The notes under the pieces: model-generated
Told to the model about the DNA's origin: nothing
Seen by the model: the letters and a program-made list of their open reading frames with translations, nothing else
Database searches by the model: none
Assembly (NCBI RefSeq): GCF_030369615.1
Contig: NZ_CP128494.1
Location: 1,131,001-1,195,000 of the forward strand
Direction of reading: 5' to 3'
From: Geobacillus stearothermophilus ATCC 12980
Lineage (GTDB): Bacteria > Bacillota > Bacilli > Bacillales > Anoxybacillaceae
Length of the DNA stretch: 64,000 bases
Shown here: one piece after another, positions 8,466-21,333 of the stretch
How the letters are laid out: each line of letters starts with the position of its first letter
Numbering within the stretch: the first letter of the stretch is position 1
Made by a program: the position numbers and the translations under genes

Positions 8466-8771
8466 CCCAACTACTGATCGAGAGTTTGTCTTCTGCTGTC
8501 CGCAACAAGCAGGGCGGCAGAGGACAAGTTTCGTCTATTATTATGTCGAAAAGCGCAAGGCTTGGCAAGCATTGAGAGCGCGTCCAGCATTCTGTTACGG
8601 TCCGTAACGCAACTGTAACGCAACTGTAAAGATGCCTGCCCCGTCCTAGAGCGTCAACGGTTTTGAAATAGGCTACCCGCTCGTCTGGAAATGAAAGACA
8701 GTGACGCGCCTAGTTTTGCCTGTTAATCTAGTAAGAAAAGAGAAACAGGAAGAACGATGGAGGCAAGGTGG

Positions 8772-9431
8772 ATGATGGAAATGAAGAAAACAATTGCAGC
8801 GCTGGCCATAACTTGCAGTCTGGCGCTTGGTTCACAATCGGTGCTGGCGGAAGCGGCGGGCTCCTATACATACTACCAAGTGAAAAAAGGCGATACGCTG
8901 TCGAAAATCGCCAAACAATATCATACAACGGTGGCTTCACTAAAATCGCTGAACAGTTTAAAAACGGATACGATCCGCATTGGCGCGAAATTGAAAGTCC
9001 CGGCGGCTGCGAAGCGTCCCGCCTTGGCATCAGCCGGCAAAAAGGCGATTTCGCTCACCGCCGCCGACCGAAAGCTGCTTGCTCAGCTCGTGCAGGCGGA
9101 GACCGGCTCGCTCGAGCCGTTTGCCGGCAAGGTGGAAGTGGCGCTTGTCGTTTTAAACCGTACAACGCACCCAGAGTTTCCAAAGACGGTGCGCGGCGTC
9201 ATTTATCAAAAAACGAAATCCGGCTATGCGTTTGTGCCGGTGAAAACGGGGAAATTGACCCGCATTCAGCCGACCAAGCAAGATTACGAGGCGGTCGACA
9301 AGGCGCTGGCCTTATTCCCAAACGACCGCCGTGGCTCGCTTTATTTCTACAATCCGAAAATCACAAAAGACAAGTGGATGTTATCGCGTCCGGTGACGAT
9401 TCGCATCGGGCACCATGTCTTTGCGAAGTGA
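8772..9431 (+). CDS. LysM domain cell-wall hydrolase (SleB/CwlJ-type)
   Basis: A 219-residue secreted protein. It has a signal peptide ([16 protein letters not shown], cleavage near LAEAA), a LysM domain ([17 protein letters not shown], about residues 33-75) for peptidoglycan binding, and a C-terminal hydrolase_2 domain ([19 protein letters not shown] with the conserved Glu). This layout matches spore-cortex lytic and YkvT-type enzymes. Several ATGs are close together; 8772 has a GGAGG about ten bases upstream. A terminator follows. It is an extra gene compared with the B. subtilis yneK-sspP interval, so it may have its own role in germination or growth. Confidence 0.82.
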   Translation: MMEMKKTIAALAITCSLALGSQSVLAEAAGSYTYYQVKKGDTLSKIAKQYHTTVASLKSLNSLKTDTIRIGAKLKVPAAAKRPALASAGKKAISLTAADRKLLAQLVQAETGSLEPFAGKVEVALVVLNRTTHPEFPKTVRGVIYQKTKSGYAFVPVKTGKLTRIQPTKQDYEAVDKALALFPNDRRGSLYFYNPKITKDKWMLSRPVTIRIGHHVFAK

Positions 9432-9432
9432 A

Positions 9433-9461
9433 CAGAGCCGGGACAGGCTCTGTTTCTTTTT
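9433..9461 (+). terminator. Terminator after the LysM hydrolase gene
   Basis: Stem CAGAGCC / GGCTCTG with a 6-base loop, followed by TTTCTTTTT. Confidence 0.85.
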
Positions 9462-9462
9462 G

Positions 9463-9713
9463 GACGTATGGCTCCATAAGGCAATCGCCGCCGCCAAGCA
9501 GGGGAAACTATCCGAAGCGCGCCGGCTGTTGGAGCAGGCTGGGGCAGAACGGCAAGCCGCTCACGAGCTGCAAACGTCGTTGCGACAGCCGGAAGGCAGT
9601 CTACGGCTGTGACGCTGCTGATGGTGCGCTCCCAAGACCATTTGATGACAGCGATTGCCGTCAAAGAGTTGGCGGCTGAATTCGTCGATTTGTATGAACA
9701 CATTCAATCGTAA
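9463..9713 (+). pseudogene. PTS lactose/cellobiose-type IIA component, decayed remnant
   Basis: The + strand encodes, in two frames, the middle and end of a PTS EIIA of the Lac/Cel family. First frame: [21 protein letters not shown] with [12 protein letters not shown]. Second frame, from about 9609: [20 protein letters not shown] and [14 protein letters not shown]. The family pattern is EAxxAAKxG...A..LL..A...L..AH..QT..., then [14 protein letters not shown]. The N-terminal third is missing and a frameshift lies near 9600, so the gene is dead. No other PTS genes are nearby. Confidence 0.7.
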
Positions 9714-9898
9714 AGGCCAACCCGCCCGTTTCACTCGGACGAGTTTTGGCAACCAATGATGTAACCATAATTTAATTATGTAAACAAAACGGCATCAAAA
9801 CAGTTGCTCCAACGTTTGCTGCCGGTTGAACGAGGCGGTGCTCCCCGCTCCTTCTTGGCAAACGGAACGGGGGGCACGCCGCCCTTCAGCCGAGCGGT

Positions 9899-10045
9899 TT
9901 ACATATCATGGCTTGTGTTATGTTTTTGCCGCGTGTGATTGCGGTTCTTCACTTTTTTCGAACCGTCAAGCGGCTCCGGCTGCCCAGGATTGTCGCCTTT
10001 TGGGGCGTTTTTGCGCATATCTTTGCCGTCGTTTTTGTTCGTCAT
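9899..10045 (-). CDS. sspP: Small acid-soluble spore protein P (SspP/CotL)
   Basis: A 48-residue, highly polar frame beginning [19 protein letters not shown] and ending in the basic [12 protein letters not shown]. It matches B. subtilis SspP almost throughout. GGAGGGACAACAA precedes the ATG on the minus strand. SspP is a minor spore-core protein of unknown function, made under sigma-G. In B. subtilis sspO and sspP form one operon; here a + strand gene (10171-10431) lies between the two. Confidence 0.92.
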   Translation of the reverse strand: MTNKNDGKDMRKNAPKGDNPGQPEPLDGSKKVKNRNHTRQKHNTSHDM

Positions 10046-10170
10046 TTGTTGTCCCTCCTTTATCCGTTAGCATGCGGCGTTGTGCTTTCGCTTATTCGGC
10101 GCATAATTTGCGCCCGGTTTGAAACGATAAGTAGTGAACGACCGCGATGACTGCGAAGGAGGGACGAGCC

Positions 10171-10431
10171 ATGGTTTACCATAAAACGAAGCAAGAGGCG
10201 TTTCAAGCAGCGCAAAAGGCGACGATGGAAGCGAAAGAATGGCACGATCACTTGGTGCGTGATCAAGCCGACTACGGCCACCAGCTGGCCCATCTTCGGC
10301 AAGAAGTAAACGAGGCGTTCGCCCAAATTGAAAACGCGCTCGAAGTTGCCTCGGAAACGCAGCGCGTGCAGCTCGAAAAATTCCGCAGCGATTTGCAGGC
10401 GATCGTTGACGAAGTCAATGAAAACGAGTAA
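10171..10431 (+). CDS. Hypothetical coiled-coil protein
   Basis: An 86-residue charged, helical protein (MVYHKTKQEAFQAAQKAT, then alternating Q, E, A and L heptads) with no membrane segment or signal peptide. I do not recognise the family. ATG 10171 follows GAAGGAGGGACGAGCC, a very strong ribosome site, and a terminator follows the stop, so it is a real single-gene unit. It sits between two spore genes of the opposite strand. Confidence 0.7.
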   Translation: MVYHKTKQEAFQAAQKATMEAKEWHDHLVRDQADYGHQLAHLRQEVNEAFAQIENALEVASETQRVQLEKFRSDLQAIVDEVNENE

Positions 10432-10462
10432 GGGAATGCCGGCGGCGGACATTCCCTTTTTT
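10430..10462 (+). terminator. Terminator after the coiled-coil gene
   Basis: Stem AGGGAATG / CATTCCCT followed by TTTTTTC. Confidence 0.85.
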
Positions 10463-10501
10463 CATGCTATGGCAGTCCGGGATGGAGGAATGGCCGCCAC
10501 G

Positions 10502-10651
10502 CTATTGGTTCTTTTTTCGTTTTTTGTTGTTTTGGCGCTGTGCTTCTGTCAGTGGTTCATTGGAAAACTCTTCGTTGTAGCCGGCCCCCATTCCTTGCGC
10601 TTTGGCGGCGTTCATGCCAGGGATCACGTGGTTTGCTTTTCGCTTTGCCAT
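10502..10651 (-). CDS. sspO: Small acid-soluble spore protein O (SspO/CotK)
   Basis: A 49-residue frame beginning [20 protein letters not shown] and ending [12 protein letters not shown], nearly identical to B. subtilis SspO. The open frame extends 32 codons upstream, but the ATG at 10651 gives the family N-terminus and has a GGAGGTG ribosome site. It is a minor spore-core protein expressed in the forespore. It lies divergent from acnA, as in B. subtilis. Confidence 0.93.
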   Translation of the reverse strand: MAKRKANHVIPGMNAAKAQGMGAGYNEEFSNEPLTEAQRQNNKKRKKNQ

Positions 10652-10819
10652 TCGTTTCACCTCCGCTTCTAGTTTGCGACGAAACGGGCGCCTTATTCCT
10701 CTTTTGCCGCCGTTAAGGAAGCCAGCCCGTGAGACACTGGAAATCATTATTTACAACTTGTGCTGTTCTATAATAAGATAAAGTCGTGCCGAACTTTATG
10801 GGGATTGGGAGAATTCATG

Positions 10820-10850
10820 CTATTTTTTCGACTTTTGTGCGAAAAAATAG
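10820..10850 (+). promoter_or_regulatory. Perfect 11-bp dyad in the acnA promoter region
   Basis: CTATTTTTTCG / CGAAAAAATAG with a 9-base spacer lies 35 bases before the acnA start and abuts a TATAGTAT sequence that could be the -10 region. It may be an operator. It does not match the ATAA-N7-TTAT form of the CcpC site known for B. subtilis citB, so the regulator is unknown. Confidence 0.5.
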
Positions 10851-10885
10851 TATAGTATTATTGTGAAGTGAAGGGGGTTATACAT

Positions 10886-13606
<2,721 letters not shown>

Positions 13607-13611
13607 CGACA

Positions 13612-13646
13612 AAAAGCAGGCTCCCATATCGGGAAGCCTGCTTTTA
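13612..13646. terminator. Bidirectional terminator between acnA and sspL
   Basis: Stem AAAAGCAGGCT / AGCCTGCTTTT with a 12-base loop, A-rich on one side and T-rich on the other. Confidence 0.85.
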
Positions 13647-13781
13647 TTTTGTGTTGAGCTTTTTCGCTGCGTTCTCAAGCTTGCTTTTTGGATCCGGGGT
13701 GAACGTTCCGTCTTGGCCAAAGCCTTGCGGGTTGACGCCCGGCGCCTTCGTGCCGCGGTTTCGGCCGCCGTTTTTGGTCAT
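13644..13781 (-). CDS. sspL: Small acid-soluble spore protein, SspL family
   Basis: A 45-residue polar frame: MTKNGGRNRGTKAPGVNPQG, then PDPKSKLENAAKKLNTK at the end. B. subtilis SspL shares the GVxPQG and DPKxxLExxAKKxNTK pattern. It begins with ATG after a purine-rich GGTGAGAG site. SspL is a minor forespore-specific protein. The gene converges on acnA and shares its terminator. The family is recognised from the two motifs only. Confidence 0.72.
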   Translation of the reverse strand: MTKNGGRNRGTKAPGVNPQGFGQDGTFTPDPKSKLENAAKKLNTK

Positions 13782-13883
13782 TGCTCTCACCTCCGCTCTT
13801 TACGGATAGTATGGCCGCCCTTGGTCAAAATATAATCAAAGGAGGAAAGCTTCACTGTTTTTCGCTAAGAGCAATCGTTGCGG

Positions 13884-14810
13884 CTACGATGGGATGTTCC
13901 GCTTTTCCCGCCACCGTCTGCCCCAGAGGCGCATGCTTGGCAGTTCGGCGAAAATCATGCCGGCCAAAATCGCAGCGCCGCCAAGCCAGGCCGATGGCGA
14001 CAGCCGCTCTCCAGCCCAAAGGTAGGCGGTCAAAGCGGCGAACACCGGCTCCATGGCGAAAATCAGCGCGACATGGGCGGGAGTCGTATATTTTTGCACC
14101 GCCGTTTGGATGAGAAACGCCGCGGTCGTCGCCAACAACGATGTCACAGCGAGCGCCCCCCATACTTCCGGGCGGCGGAGCACCGCCATATTCCACATTT
14201 GCGCGGCGTCTTCAAACCAAAAGGCAAAGAAGAAACAGAGGATGCCGACGGCAAAAATTTGCACCATGGTCAACAGCATCGTCGAATGCTGAGAGGAATA
14301 GCGGCCGGTGACGATAATGTGCATGGCAAAGGAAACAGCACAAAGAAAGACAAAGAAATCGCCCTGATTGAACGACAGCTCCGCTCCCCCTGTCAGCCAA
14401 TATAGGCCGAACGCGGCAAGTGCCGCTCCAACGACCGCATTCACAGACGGTTTTTGCTTTAAAATCAAAAAGGAAAACAATGGAACGAGCACAACGCTCA
14501 GTCCGGTAATAAAGCCAGCTTTCGAGGAAGTGGTATACAACAGTCCGATCGTTTGGAATGCGTAGCCGCAAAACAGCCATAGCCCCATCCACGCTCCAGC
14601 GCCGATGACTCGCCATGACAACTGGCCGAAGAGTGGGCGGGAAGCGGTAGCCATCCAAGCGAGAAGCAACAAGCCGGCCAAACTGAAGCGAACGGCGTTA
14701 AACGACAACGGCTCCAAAAACGAAATGGCATTTTGGACGACGACGAACGTCGCCCCCCAGACGAACGTCACCATGAGCAGACTCAGATCGGCTATGGTTT
14801 GACGCTTCAA
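13884..14810 (-). CDS. EamA/DMT family transporter
   Basis: A 308-residue protein with about ten membrane helices arranged as two EamA repeats (VTFVWGATFVVVQNAISF in the first, and a second repeat from about residue 160). The TTG start at 14810 follows GGGAGGATTCGAA. Drug/metabolite transporters of this family export amino acids, metabolites or toxic compounds; the substrate cannot be read from sequence. The C-terminus is basic (RRWREKR), consistent with a cytoplasmic tail. Confidence 0.85.
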   Translation of the reverse strand: MKRQTIADLSLLMVTFVWGATFVVVQNAISFLEPLSFNAVRFSLAGLLLLAWMATASRPLFGQLSWRVIGAGAWMGLWLFCGYAFQTIGLLYTTSSKAGFITGLSVVLVPLFSFLILKQKPSVNAVVGAALAAFGLYWLTGGAELSFNQGDFFVFLCAVSFAMHIIVTGRYSSQHSTMLLTMVQIFAVGILCFFFAFWFEDAAQMWNMAVLRRPEVWGALAVTSLLATTAAFLIQTAVQKYTTPAHVALIFAMEPVFAALTAYLWAGERLSPSAWLGGAAILAGMIFAELPSMRLWGRRWREKRNIPS

Positions 14811-15042
14811 TTCGAATCCTCCCTCTTCATATGCTTGCGCCTCATCTCATTTTGGGTGCTAGCCGCTAGTGTACCACAAGTAGGCCGAAAAAGATAGATA
14901 TTTTGGAAAAAAGATGGGCGCCTGCGGCAAAATGGTTGATACAAGAAGAAATTGCGCATAATATTAGGTAATGAACAAGGGCGCAAGTGTGGTAAAATAA
15001 AAACCAGCTCCGATCATCGCCACGCGGAAGGGTGATAATGCG

Positions 15043-15708
15043 TTGGACGTACAAATCCACTGGACGTATATCACGCCGAAAAAACAAGAGGCGTTTCTTG
15101 TCTCCGATTGGGTCGATGCCAAAAAGGCGCTCGCTTTGGCGGATGATTTTGCAAAAACCGGGCGAACGAAAACAGTGGAGTTCGTCGATCGAAACGGCAC
15201 GGTGTGGTCAAAAAAAGAGCTGCAAAAGCTGCTTGAGGAGATCGCCGGCGAGCCGCATGAGATCGTTGTGTATTTCGACGGCGGCTTTGACCATGAGACG
15301 TCCCAAGGCGGCGCCGGCGCAGTCGTATACTATAAGCAAAACGATCATCGCTACCGGTTGCGCGCCAACCGCCGGCTCGGCGAAATCAAATCCAATAATG
15401 AGGCAGAGTATGCGGCGTTTTGGTTTGTCATGCAGCTGCTCGAGGAACTTGGCGTCCATCATTTGCCGGTGACGTTCCGCGGCGACTCCCACGTCGTGTT
15501 AAAGCAGCTGTCCGGCGATTGGCCGTGTTTTGAGGATGATTTCAACATCTGGCTTGACCGCATTGAAGCGAAAATGCGCGAGCTTCACATCGAACCGGCG
15601 TACGAGCCGATTTCGCGCAAACAAAATAAAGAGGCGGATTCGCTCGCCCGCCAGGCGCTTGAAGGGCAGATCATCACAAGCCGAACGGAATTGACAGGGA
15701 AAGGGTAA
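15043..15708 (+). CDS. RNase H-like (RVT_3) family protein
   Basis: A 221-residue protein with an N-terminal viroplasmin/RHH-like segment (residues 1-65) and an RNase H fold. The acidic active-site positions are visible: Asp79 in VYFDGG, Glu120 in NNEAEY, Asp148 in FRGDSHVV and an acidic residue in NKEADSLARQA. It resembles YpeP-type proteins of Bacillus, and the next gene is a YpeQ-type zinc finger, which fits ypeP-ypeQ order. Cleavage of the RNA strand of RNA-DNA hybrids is the family activity. The TTG start follows GGAAGGGTGA. Confidence 0.8.
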   Translation: MDVQIHWTYITPKKQEAFLVSDWVDAKKALALADDFAKTGRTKTVEFVDRNGTVWSKKELQKLLEEIAGEPHEIVVYFDGGFDHETSQGGAGAVVYYKQNDHRYRLRANRRLGEIKSNNEAEYAAFWFVMQLLEELGVHHLPVTFRGDSHVVLKQLSGDWPCFEDDFNIWLDRIEAKMRELHIEPAYEPISRKQNKEADSLARQALEGQIITSRTELTGKG

Positions 15709-15714
15709 GGTCGT

Positions 15715-15930
15715 ATGGGAAAGAAGCGGAACCGACGCAAAGAAATATTGGACCAAATCGCTTGGCTGGAGGAAACGTACTGCGATGGCTGCTTTTTAAA
15801 AAGCACGTTCCGGAAAGAGTACGGCAAAACGTACGCCCAATCGTTTTGCATCCAGCAATGCACGGTCGGGGAACAAATGCGGCAGTACGGGGAGATGCTT
15901 CTATCAGCGCCGCCGCGTTCGCGTCGGTAA
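15715..15930 (+). CDS. YpeQ-type zinc-finger protein
   Basis: A 71-residue basic protein with four cysteines in two pairs (CDGC at residues 23-26 and C-x3-C near 45-49) that fit a small zinc-binding domain of the type found in B. subtilis YpeQ. It starts 7 bases after the RNase H-like gene and is probably co-transcribed. Function is unknown. Confidence 0.75.
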   Translation: MGKKRNRRKEILDQIAWLEETYCDGCFLKSTFRKEYGKTYAQSFCIQQCTVGEQMRQYGEMLLSAPPRSRR

Positions 15931-16174
15931 TGAAGGAATTTTTTTCAAGAGGCGGTTGGTGCGGGCGATAGGAGCCCCAATCTGCGCTTTCGCGGGCCTG
16001 GGGCGGTGCCGGCTGTGACCAGGCAAGCTTTGGCGTTTGAACGGAGGAAGCGGATTCGCTGCGAAGGCCGGTGATTGACAGAACATACGTTTTAACATGG
16101 AGAAACCTCAAAAGCAGTTCTTCTTTTCACTCCAAAAGGAAATCGCTTTTTGTCCTCCGCCTTAATAGATGCAA

Positions 16175-16418
16175 TTTAACTTCCCTCCGAAAGAAGTCTC
16201 CTACTTCTAAACGTGAAGGTGCGCCAGCACCAGTGAAAGTGGGAGATGAATTTCGGTTGGCGTTAGCCAACGAATAGGATAGAATATGGCTAGAACGGAC
16301 ACCTTCGGAACGAAGGGAAGCGTAAAGGGTTCTTGTGTGTGGCTTACCGTTCAGCGAACACACACAAGTCGCTTGAAGCCCCCACCTCTAAGCGAAGCGT
16401 AGGTGGTGGGTAGTTCAC
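16175..16418 (+). mobile_element. Non-autonomous IS200/IS605-type palindromic element
   Basis: Begins at TTTAAC and ends at GGTGGTGGGTAGTTCAC, with several hairpins between (GGTGCGCCAGCACC, TTGGCGTTAGCCAA, TGTGTGTG-rich arms, and CCCCCACCTCTAAGC / GTAGGTGGTGGG). The TTTAAC flank and TTCAC right end are typical of IS605/IS1341-type elements in Geobacillus, where this end also encodes the omega RNA of TnpB. No transposase or TnpB frame is present. A truncated relative is at 5526-5606. Confidence 0.55.
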
Positions 16419-16627
16419 ATTTGTAGCTTTTACTGAGCATTGGATCGACTGTCGAACGACTGAACAAACACCGCTTTCAGCCCCATGAATGGGTCTTTAA
16501 GCGAGTCGTTGTTCGGTCTTCCGTCACGCTAAAGCGTGACGGAGGCAAGCCATAGGCTTGCCTTCGACAGTCAAAAATGGATGAGCCACTTTTCCGTCAA
16601 GGATATGTTAAACGATTTCGTTGCATC
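16419..16627 (-). repeat. Palindromic repeat R2, copy 1
   Basis: About 210 bp are shared, in inverted orientation, with 60590-60800. On the minus strand the order is GATGCAAC, TTTAACATATCCTTGAC, a GGCAAGCC / GGCTTGCC hairpin, a CGTCACGCT / AGCGTGACG hairpin, GACCGAACAAC, and CGACAGTCGATCCAA to CTACAAATGT. The two copies differ at scattered positions, mostly in loops. It abuts the IS605-type element. Confidence 0.65.
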
Positions 16628-16646
16628 TATATATATCGTTTTGCTG

Positions 16647-16916
16647 TTATTGCCGCGCCTCGCGAAGCTGGTGTTCGGCGCGGGCCAATGTTTGTTCGCA
16701 ACGGGCGAGAAAATCACCGTCGACGCCCGTTGCTTCTTGGCGGGCGCGCGCAAGTTGGTCGCGGGCGTTTTTCACCGCTTGTTCGGCATGGCGAAGCATC
16801 TCGGGGTCGAGCTGCATCGTCGCCTGGCCGACCATTTTCTCCGCCGTTTCGACGAACATTTCCACTTGCTTTACATCGTTGTATCCCGTATGTACGTCGG
16901 CATCGCGTCTGACCAT
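16647..16916 (-). CDS. DUF2564-like small helical protein
   Basis: An 89-residue helical protein without membrane segments; residues 15-89 are a run of A, E, Q and R heptads (VETAEKMVGQATMQLD, then ARDQLARARQEATGVD). It resembles the DUF2564 family of Bacillus from memory. ATG 16916 follows AAAGGGGGTGTTCAT. It is transcribed in the same direction as cspD but separated from it by cspD's terminator. Function is unknown. Confidence 0.65.
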   Translation of the reverse strand: MVRRDADVHTGYNDVKQVEMFVETAEKMVGQATMQLDPEMLRHAEQAVKNARDQLARARQEATGVDGDFLARCEQTLARAEHQLREARQ

Positions 16917-16975
16917 ATGAACACCCCCTTTTCTTTATTGTTTGCTGCTTGGTGAAATTTATGCCAATCAAATGA

Positions 16976-17010
16976 AAAAGGCATCCTGTGATGGTGCAGG
17001 ATGCCTTTCT
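16976..17010 (-). terminator. Terminator of cspD
   Basis: Stem AAAGGCATCCTG / CAGGATGCCTTT; read on the minus strand it is followed by a TTTTTCATTT tail, so it ends cspD transcription. Confidence 0.8.
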
Positions 17011-17046
17011 TTCCGCTCCCGTTCTCTCGTCTATGTCAACGAAGTC

Positions 17047-17247
17047 TTATAATTTGACAACGTTCGCTGCTTGCGGTCCGCGGTTTCCTTGTACGATTTC
17101 AAACGAAACTTCTTGGCCTTCTTCCAACGATTTGAACCCTTCACCTTGGATCGCCGTGAAGTGAACGAATACGTCCGAACCGCCTTCCACTTCGATGAAA
17201 CCATAGCCTTTTTCGTTGTTAAACCATTTTACTTTACCACGTTGCAT
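17047..17247 (-). CDS. cspD: Cold-shock protein, CspD/CspB type
   Basis: A 66-residue single cold-shock domain. RNP1 (KGYGFIEV) and RNP2 (VFVHF) are intact and the ends [14 protein letters not shown] and QAANVVKL match Bacillus CspD/CspB. These are single-stranded nucleic-acid chaperones. The 5' leader is about 135 bases from the predicted -10, long as usual for csp genes, and GGAGGAATTC precedes the ATG. The nearby ypeP/ypeQ-like genes favour the cspD name. Confidence 0.93.
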   Translation of the reverse strand: MQRGKVKWFNNEKGYGFIEVEGGSDVFVHFTAIQGEGFKSLEEGQEVSFEIVQGNRGPQAANVVKL

Positions 17248-17387
17248 AATGCTGAATTCCTCCTAATACCTTTAGCCTGTTCGGCTAACCTCAAGATTTT
17301 TATCAAATAACAAAATATACTTCACAGCCATCCAAGATGCGTCTTCATGTTGAATGCCTGAAATATATTCTGTTATATGATGACTTT

Positions 17388-17417
17388 ACTATACACTACC
17401 GCGGGTGGCCGCGTCAA
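17388..17417 (-). promoter_or_regulatory. cspD promoter
   Basis: On the minus strand TTGACG (17417-17412) and TATAGT (17393-17388) are separated by 18 bases, giving a long leader before cspD. Confidence 0.6.
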
Positions 17418-17568
17418 GCAAAAGAAAGGAAATTTCCGAAAAAAGTTGTTTGCCGGCCCGAAAAACAATGCGTTGAAAAGGAAAACGGGCCGCTGGGGAG
17501 AAAAAAGTCATGAGCGGGCAACAACGGCCATACATTGGAATAGGAACGACGAAAAGGGGGAGAAGCGG

Positions 17569-17820
17569 ATGTACCGCGGAAAAATCGCGGGAAAAGAAGT
17601 GATCGTTCGATTGGGCAACCGGGTCAGCCTCCGCTATTTCAGCGACAATAAAATTTACCACATGGTTCTTTCGTACGGAGAGTCGGCGTTTCGCAAAGGG
17701 CAGGATATGTTTTGCATCTATAATGACCGCGTCGGCTTGATTGTCGCGGAAGTCGAGCAACAGGACGTCCCGGTCATTCGAATCGATTATATTATCGAAA
17801 ACGAAAATGTGTACGAATAA
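17569..17820 (+). CDS. Hypothetical protein
   Basis: An 83-residue protein beginning MYRGKIAGKEVIVRLGNRVS, rich in short beta-type segments and acidic at the end (IDYIIENENVYE). No signal peptide, membrane helix or known motif is visible and I do not recognise the family. ATG 17569 follows AAAAGGGGGAGAAGCGG. The frame is open upstream, but the ribosome site decides the start. Confidence 0.6.
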   Translation: MYRGKIAGKEVIVRLGNRVSLRYFSDNKIYHMVLSYGESAFRKGQDMFCIYNDRVGLIVAEVEQQDVPVIRIDYIIENENVYE

Positions 17821-18014
17821 CCAATTGACAGCGGAAGGCGAATGCGGTAATCTCGAATGTAAGCGATAACAAAACAAGCCGCATTCGTCCTTGTTTCTCC
17901 CAGGGGCAGACGTGCCGCGCCAGCATCGTCTGTTTATTTTTTGGCTCGCGTTGAAACAAGCGGCTTCGTTTTTTCGTATGATGATATGACAAGAGAGACA
18001 AAGAGGTGACTACG

Positions 18015-18440
18015 GTGTTATTGCGCAAAATGATGTCAAGAGTCGGAGTCGGGTCGGCGCACGTCGACTTGATCTTAAATAAATCGTTATGGCGCCAGGG
18101 GGAAATGATTCAAGGGATCGTCCACATTTACGGCGGAACGGTGGAACAAAGGATCGAGCGGCTCGATGTGGAGCTCGTGCAAAAAACAATCGAAAACAGC
18201 AAGGAACTGGATGCCATTGTCGCCGTCATTCCGGCGGCCGGAGCGTTTTCGATCAAGCCGAGCGAGAAAAAGGAAATCCCGTTTTCCTACACGATTCCGG
18301 AAACCTTTCCGCCATCGCGCCCCGGCCGGTCGTACCGGTTCATCACCCGCCTTCATATCGAAGACGCGGTCGATACGCTCGACTTCGATTACGTGCAAAT
18401 TTTGCCGAAAAAATATTTTGACAGCGTTTTCAAAAGATGA
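18015..18440 (+). CDS. Spo0M-like (arrestin-fold) protein, short form
   Basis: About 141 residues. The N-terminus (MMSRVGVGSAHVDLILNKS) and the blocks QGIVHIYGG and PFSYTIPE with SYRFITRLHIEDAVD match the arrestin-like N-terminal half of Spo0M, a sporulation-control protein. B. subtilis Spo0M has about 258 residues, so this is a half-length member or a truncated gene. GTG 18015 is favoured by AAAGAGG eight bases upstream. The glpF promoter overlaps its last codons. Confidence 0.7.
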   Translation: MLLRKMMSRVGVGSAHVDLILNKSLWRQGEMIQGIVHIYGGTVEQRIERLDVELVQKTIENSKELDAIVAVIPAAGAFSIKPSEKKEIPFSYTIPETFPPSRPGRSYRFITRLHIEDAVDTLDFDYVQILPKKYFDSVFKR

Positions 18441-18446
18441 TATGCT
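18418..18446 (+). promoter_or_regulatory. glpFK promoter with overlapping cre site
   Basis: TTGACA (18418-18423), a 17-base spacer and TATGCT (18441-18446) form a near-consensus sigma-A promoter. TGACAGCGTTTTCA (18419-18432) differs from the CcpA operator consensus at one position and covers the -35 region, so catabolite repression of glycerol use is likely. Confidence 0.7.
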
Positions 18447-18482
18447 AAAAGCAAGTTAATACGTTGTGGTGGAGAAGCGGAG

Positions 18483-18530
18483 ACCCACACATATTCCTCG
18501 TTGATGGGCGGGAAGTGTGTGGGTTTTTGC
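18483..18530 (+). terminator. Leader terminator of glpFK (probable GlpP antitermination target)
   Basis: Stem ACCCACACA / TGTGTGGGT with a 24-base loop followed by TTTTGC lies between the promoter and glpF. In B. subtilis GlpP plus glycerol-3-phosphate prevents termination at such a leader; by position this one should act the same way. Confidence 0.7.
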
Positions 18531-18622
18531 TTTTTCGCCCAACGGTTCACCCTCCGGAGGGGCTGGACAAACAGGAAATGGAAGAAGAAATCACGAAATG
18601 AAGAAAAGGGGGAAGAGAACAA

Positions 18623-20981
<2,359 letters not shown>

Positions 20982-21066
20982 CTATAGGGAACAAAGCAAT
21001 AATCGATCGTAAATGGGCGGCCGCGGTCAAGCTGTGTCCTTTTCCACTTTTTTGTTCATTGCTTAG

Positions 21067-21103
21067 GCAGATGTTCCTTTCGTGGAGCATCTGCTTATTT
21101 ATT
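21067..21103 (+). terminator. Terminator after glpK
   Basis: Stem GCAGATG / CATCTGC with a 14-base loop, then TTATTTATT. Confidence 0.7.
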
Positions 21104-21333
21104 GTCCAAAAAATAGTGGTTGAAACGAACAGACGAAATCATATCGTGCATTTTATCCCCTTATTCAAATGGGAAAATGGAGGGAACAAATAACAAGATC
21201 AAGCTGATGAAACGTCGGGGATACGGATACAGAAATATCCGGCGTTTTGCATGGCGGGTTCGGCTAGAAACAGCTAACATACTTTCATGACAGGTGCAAG
21301 TACAACTTTTGGTGATGAACCTTTCTATAAATA

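Noticed and set aside
9908..10150. 80-codon plus-strand frame with a hydrophobic product
   Set aside because: It covers sspP on the other strand, which matches a known spore protein almost fully.
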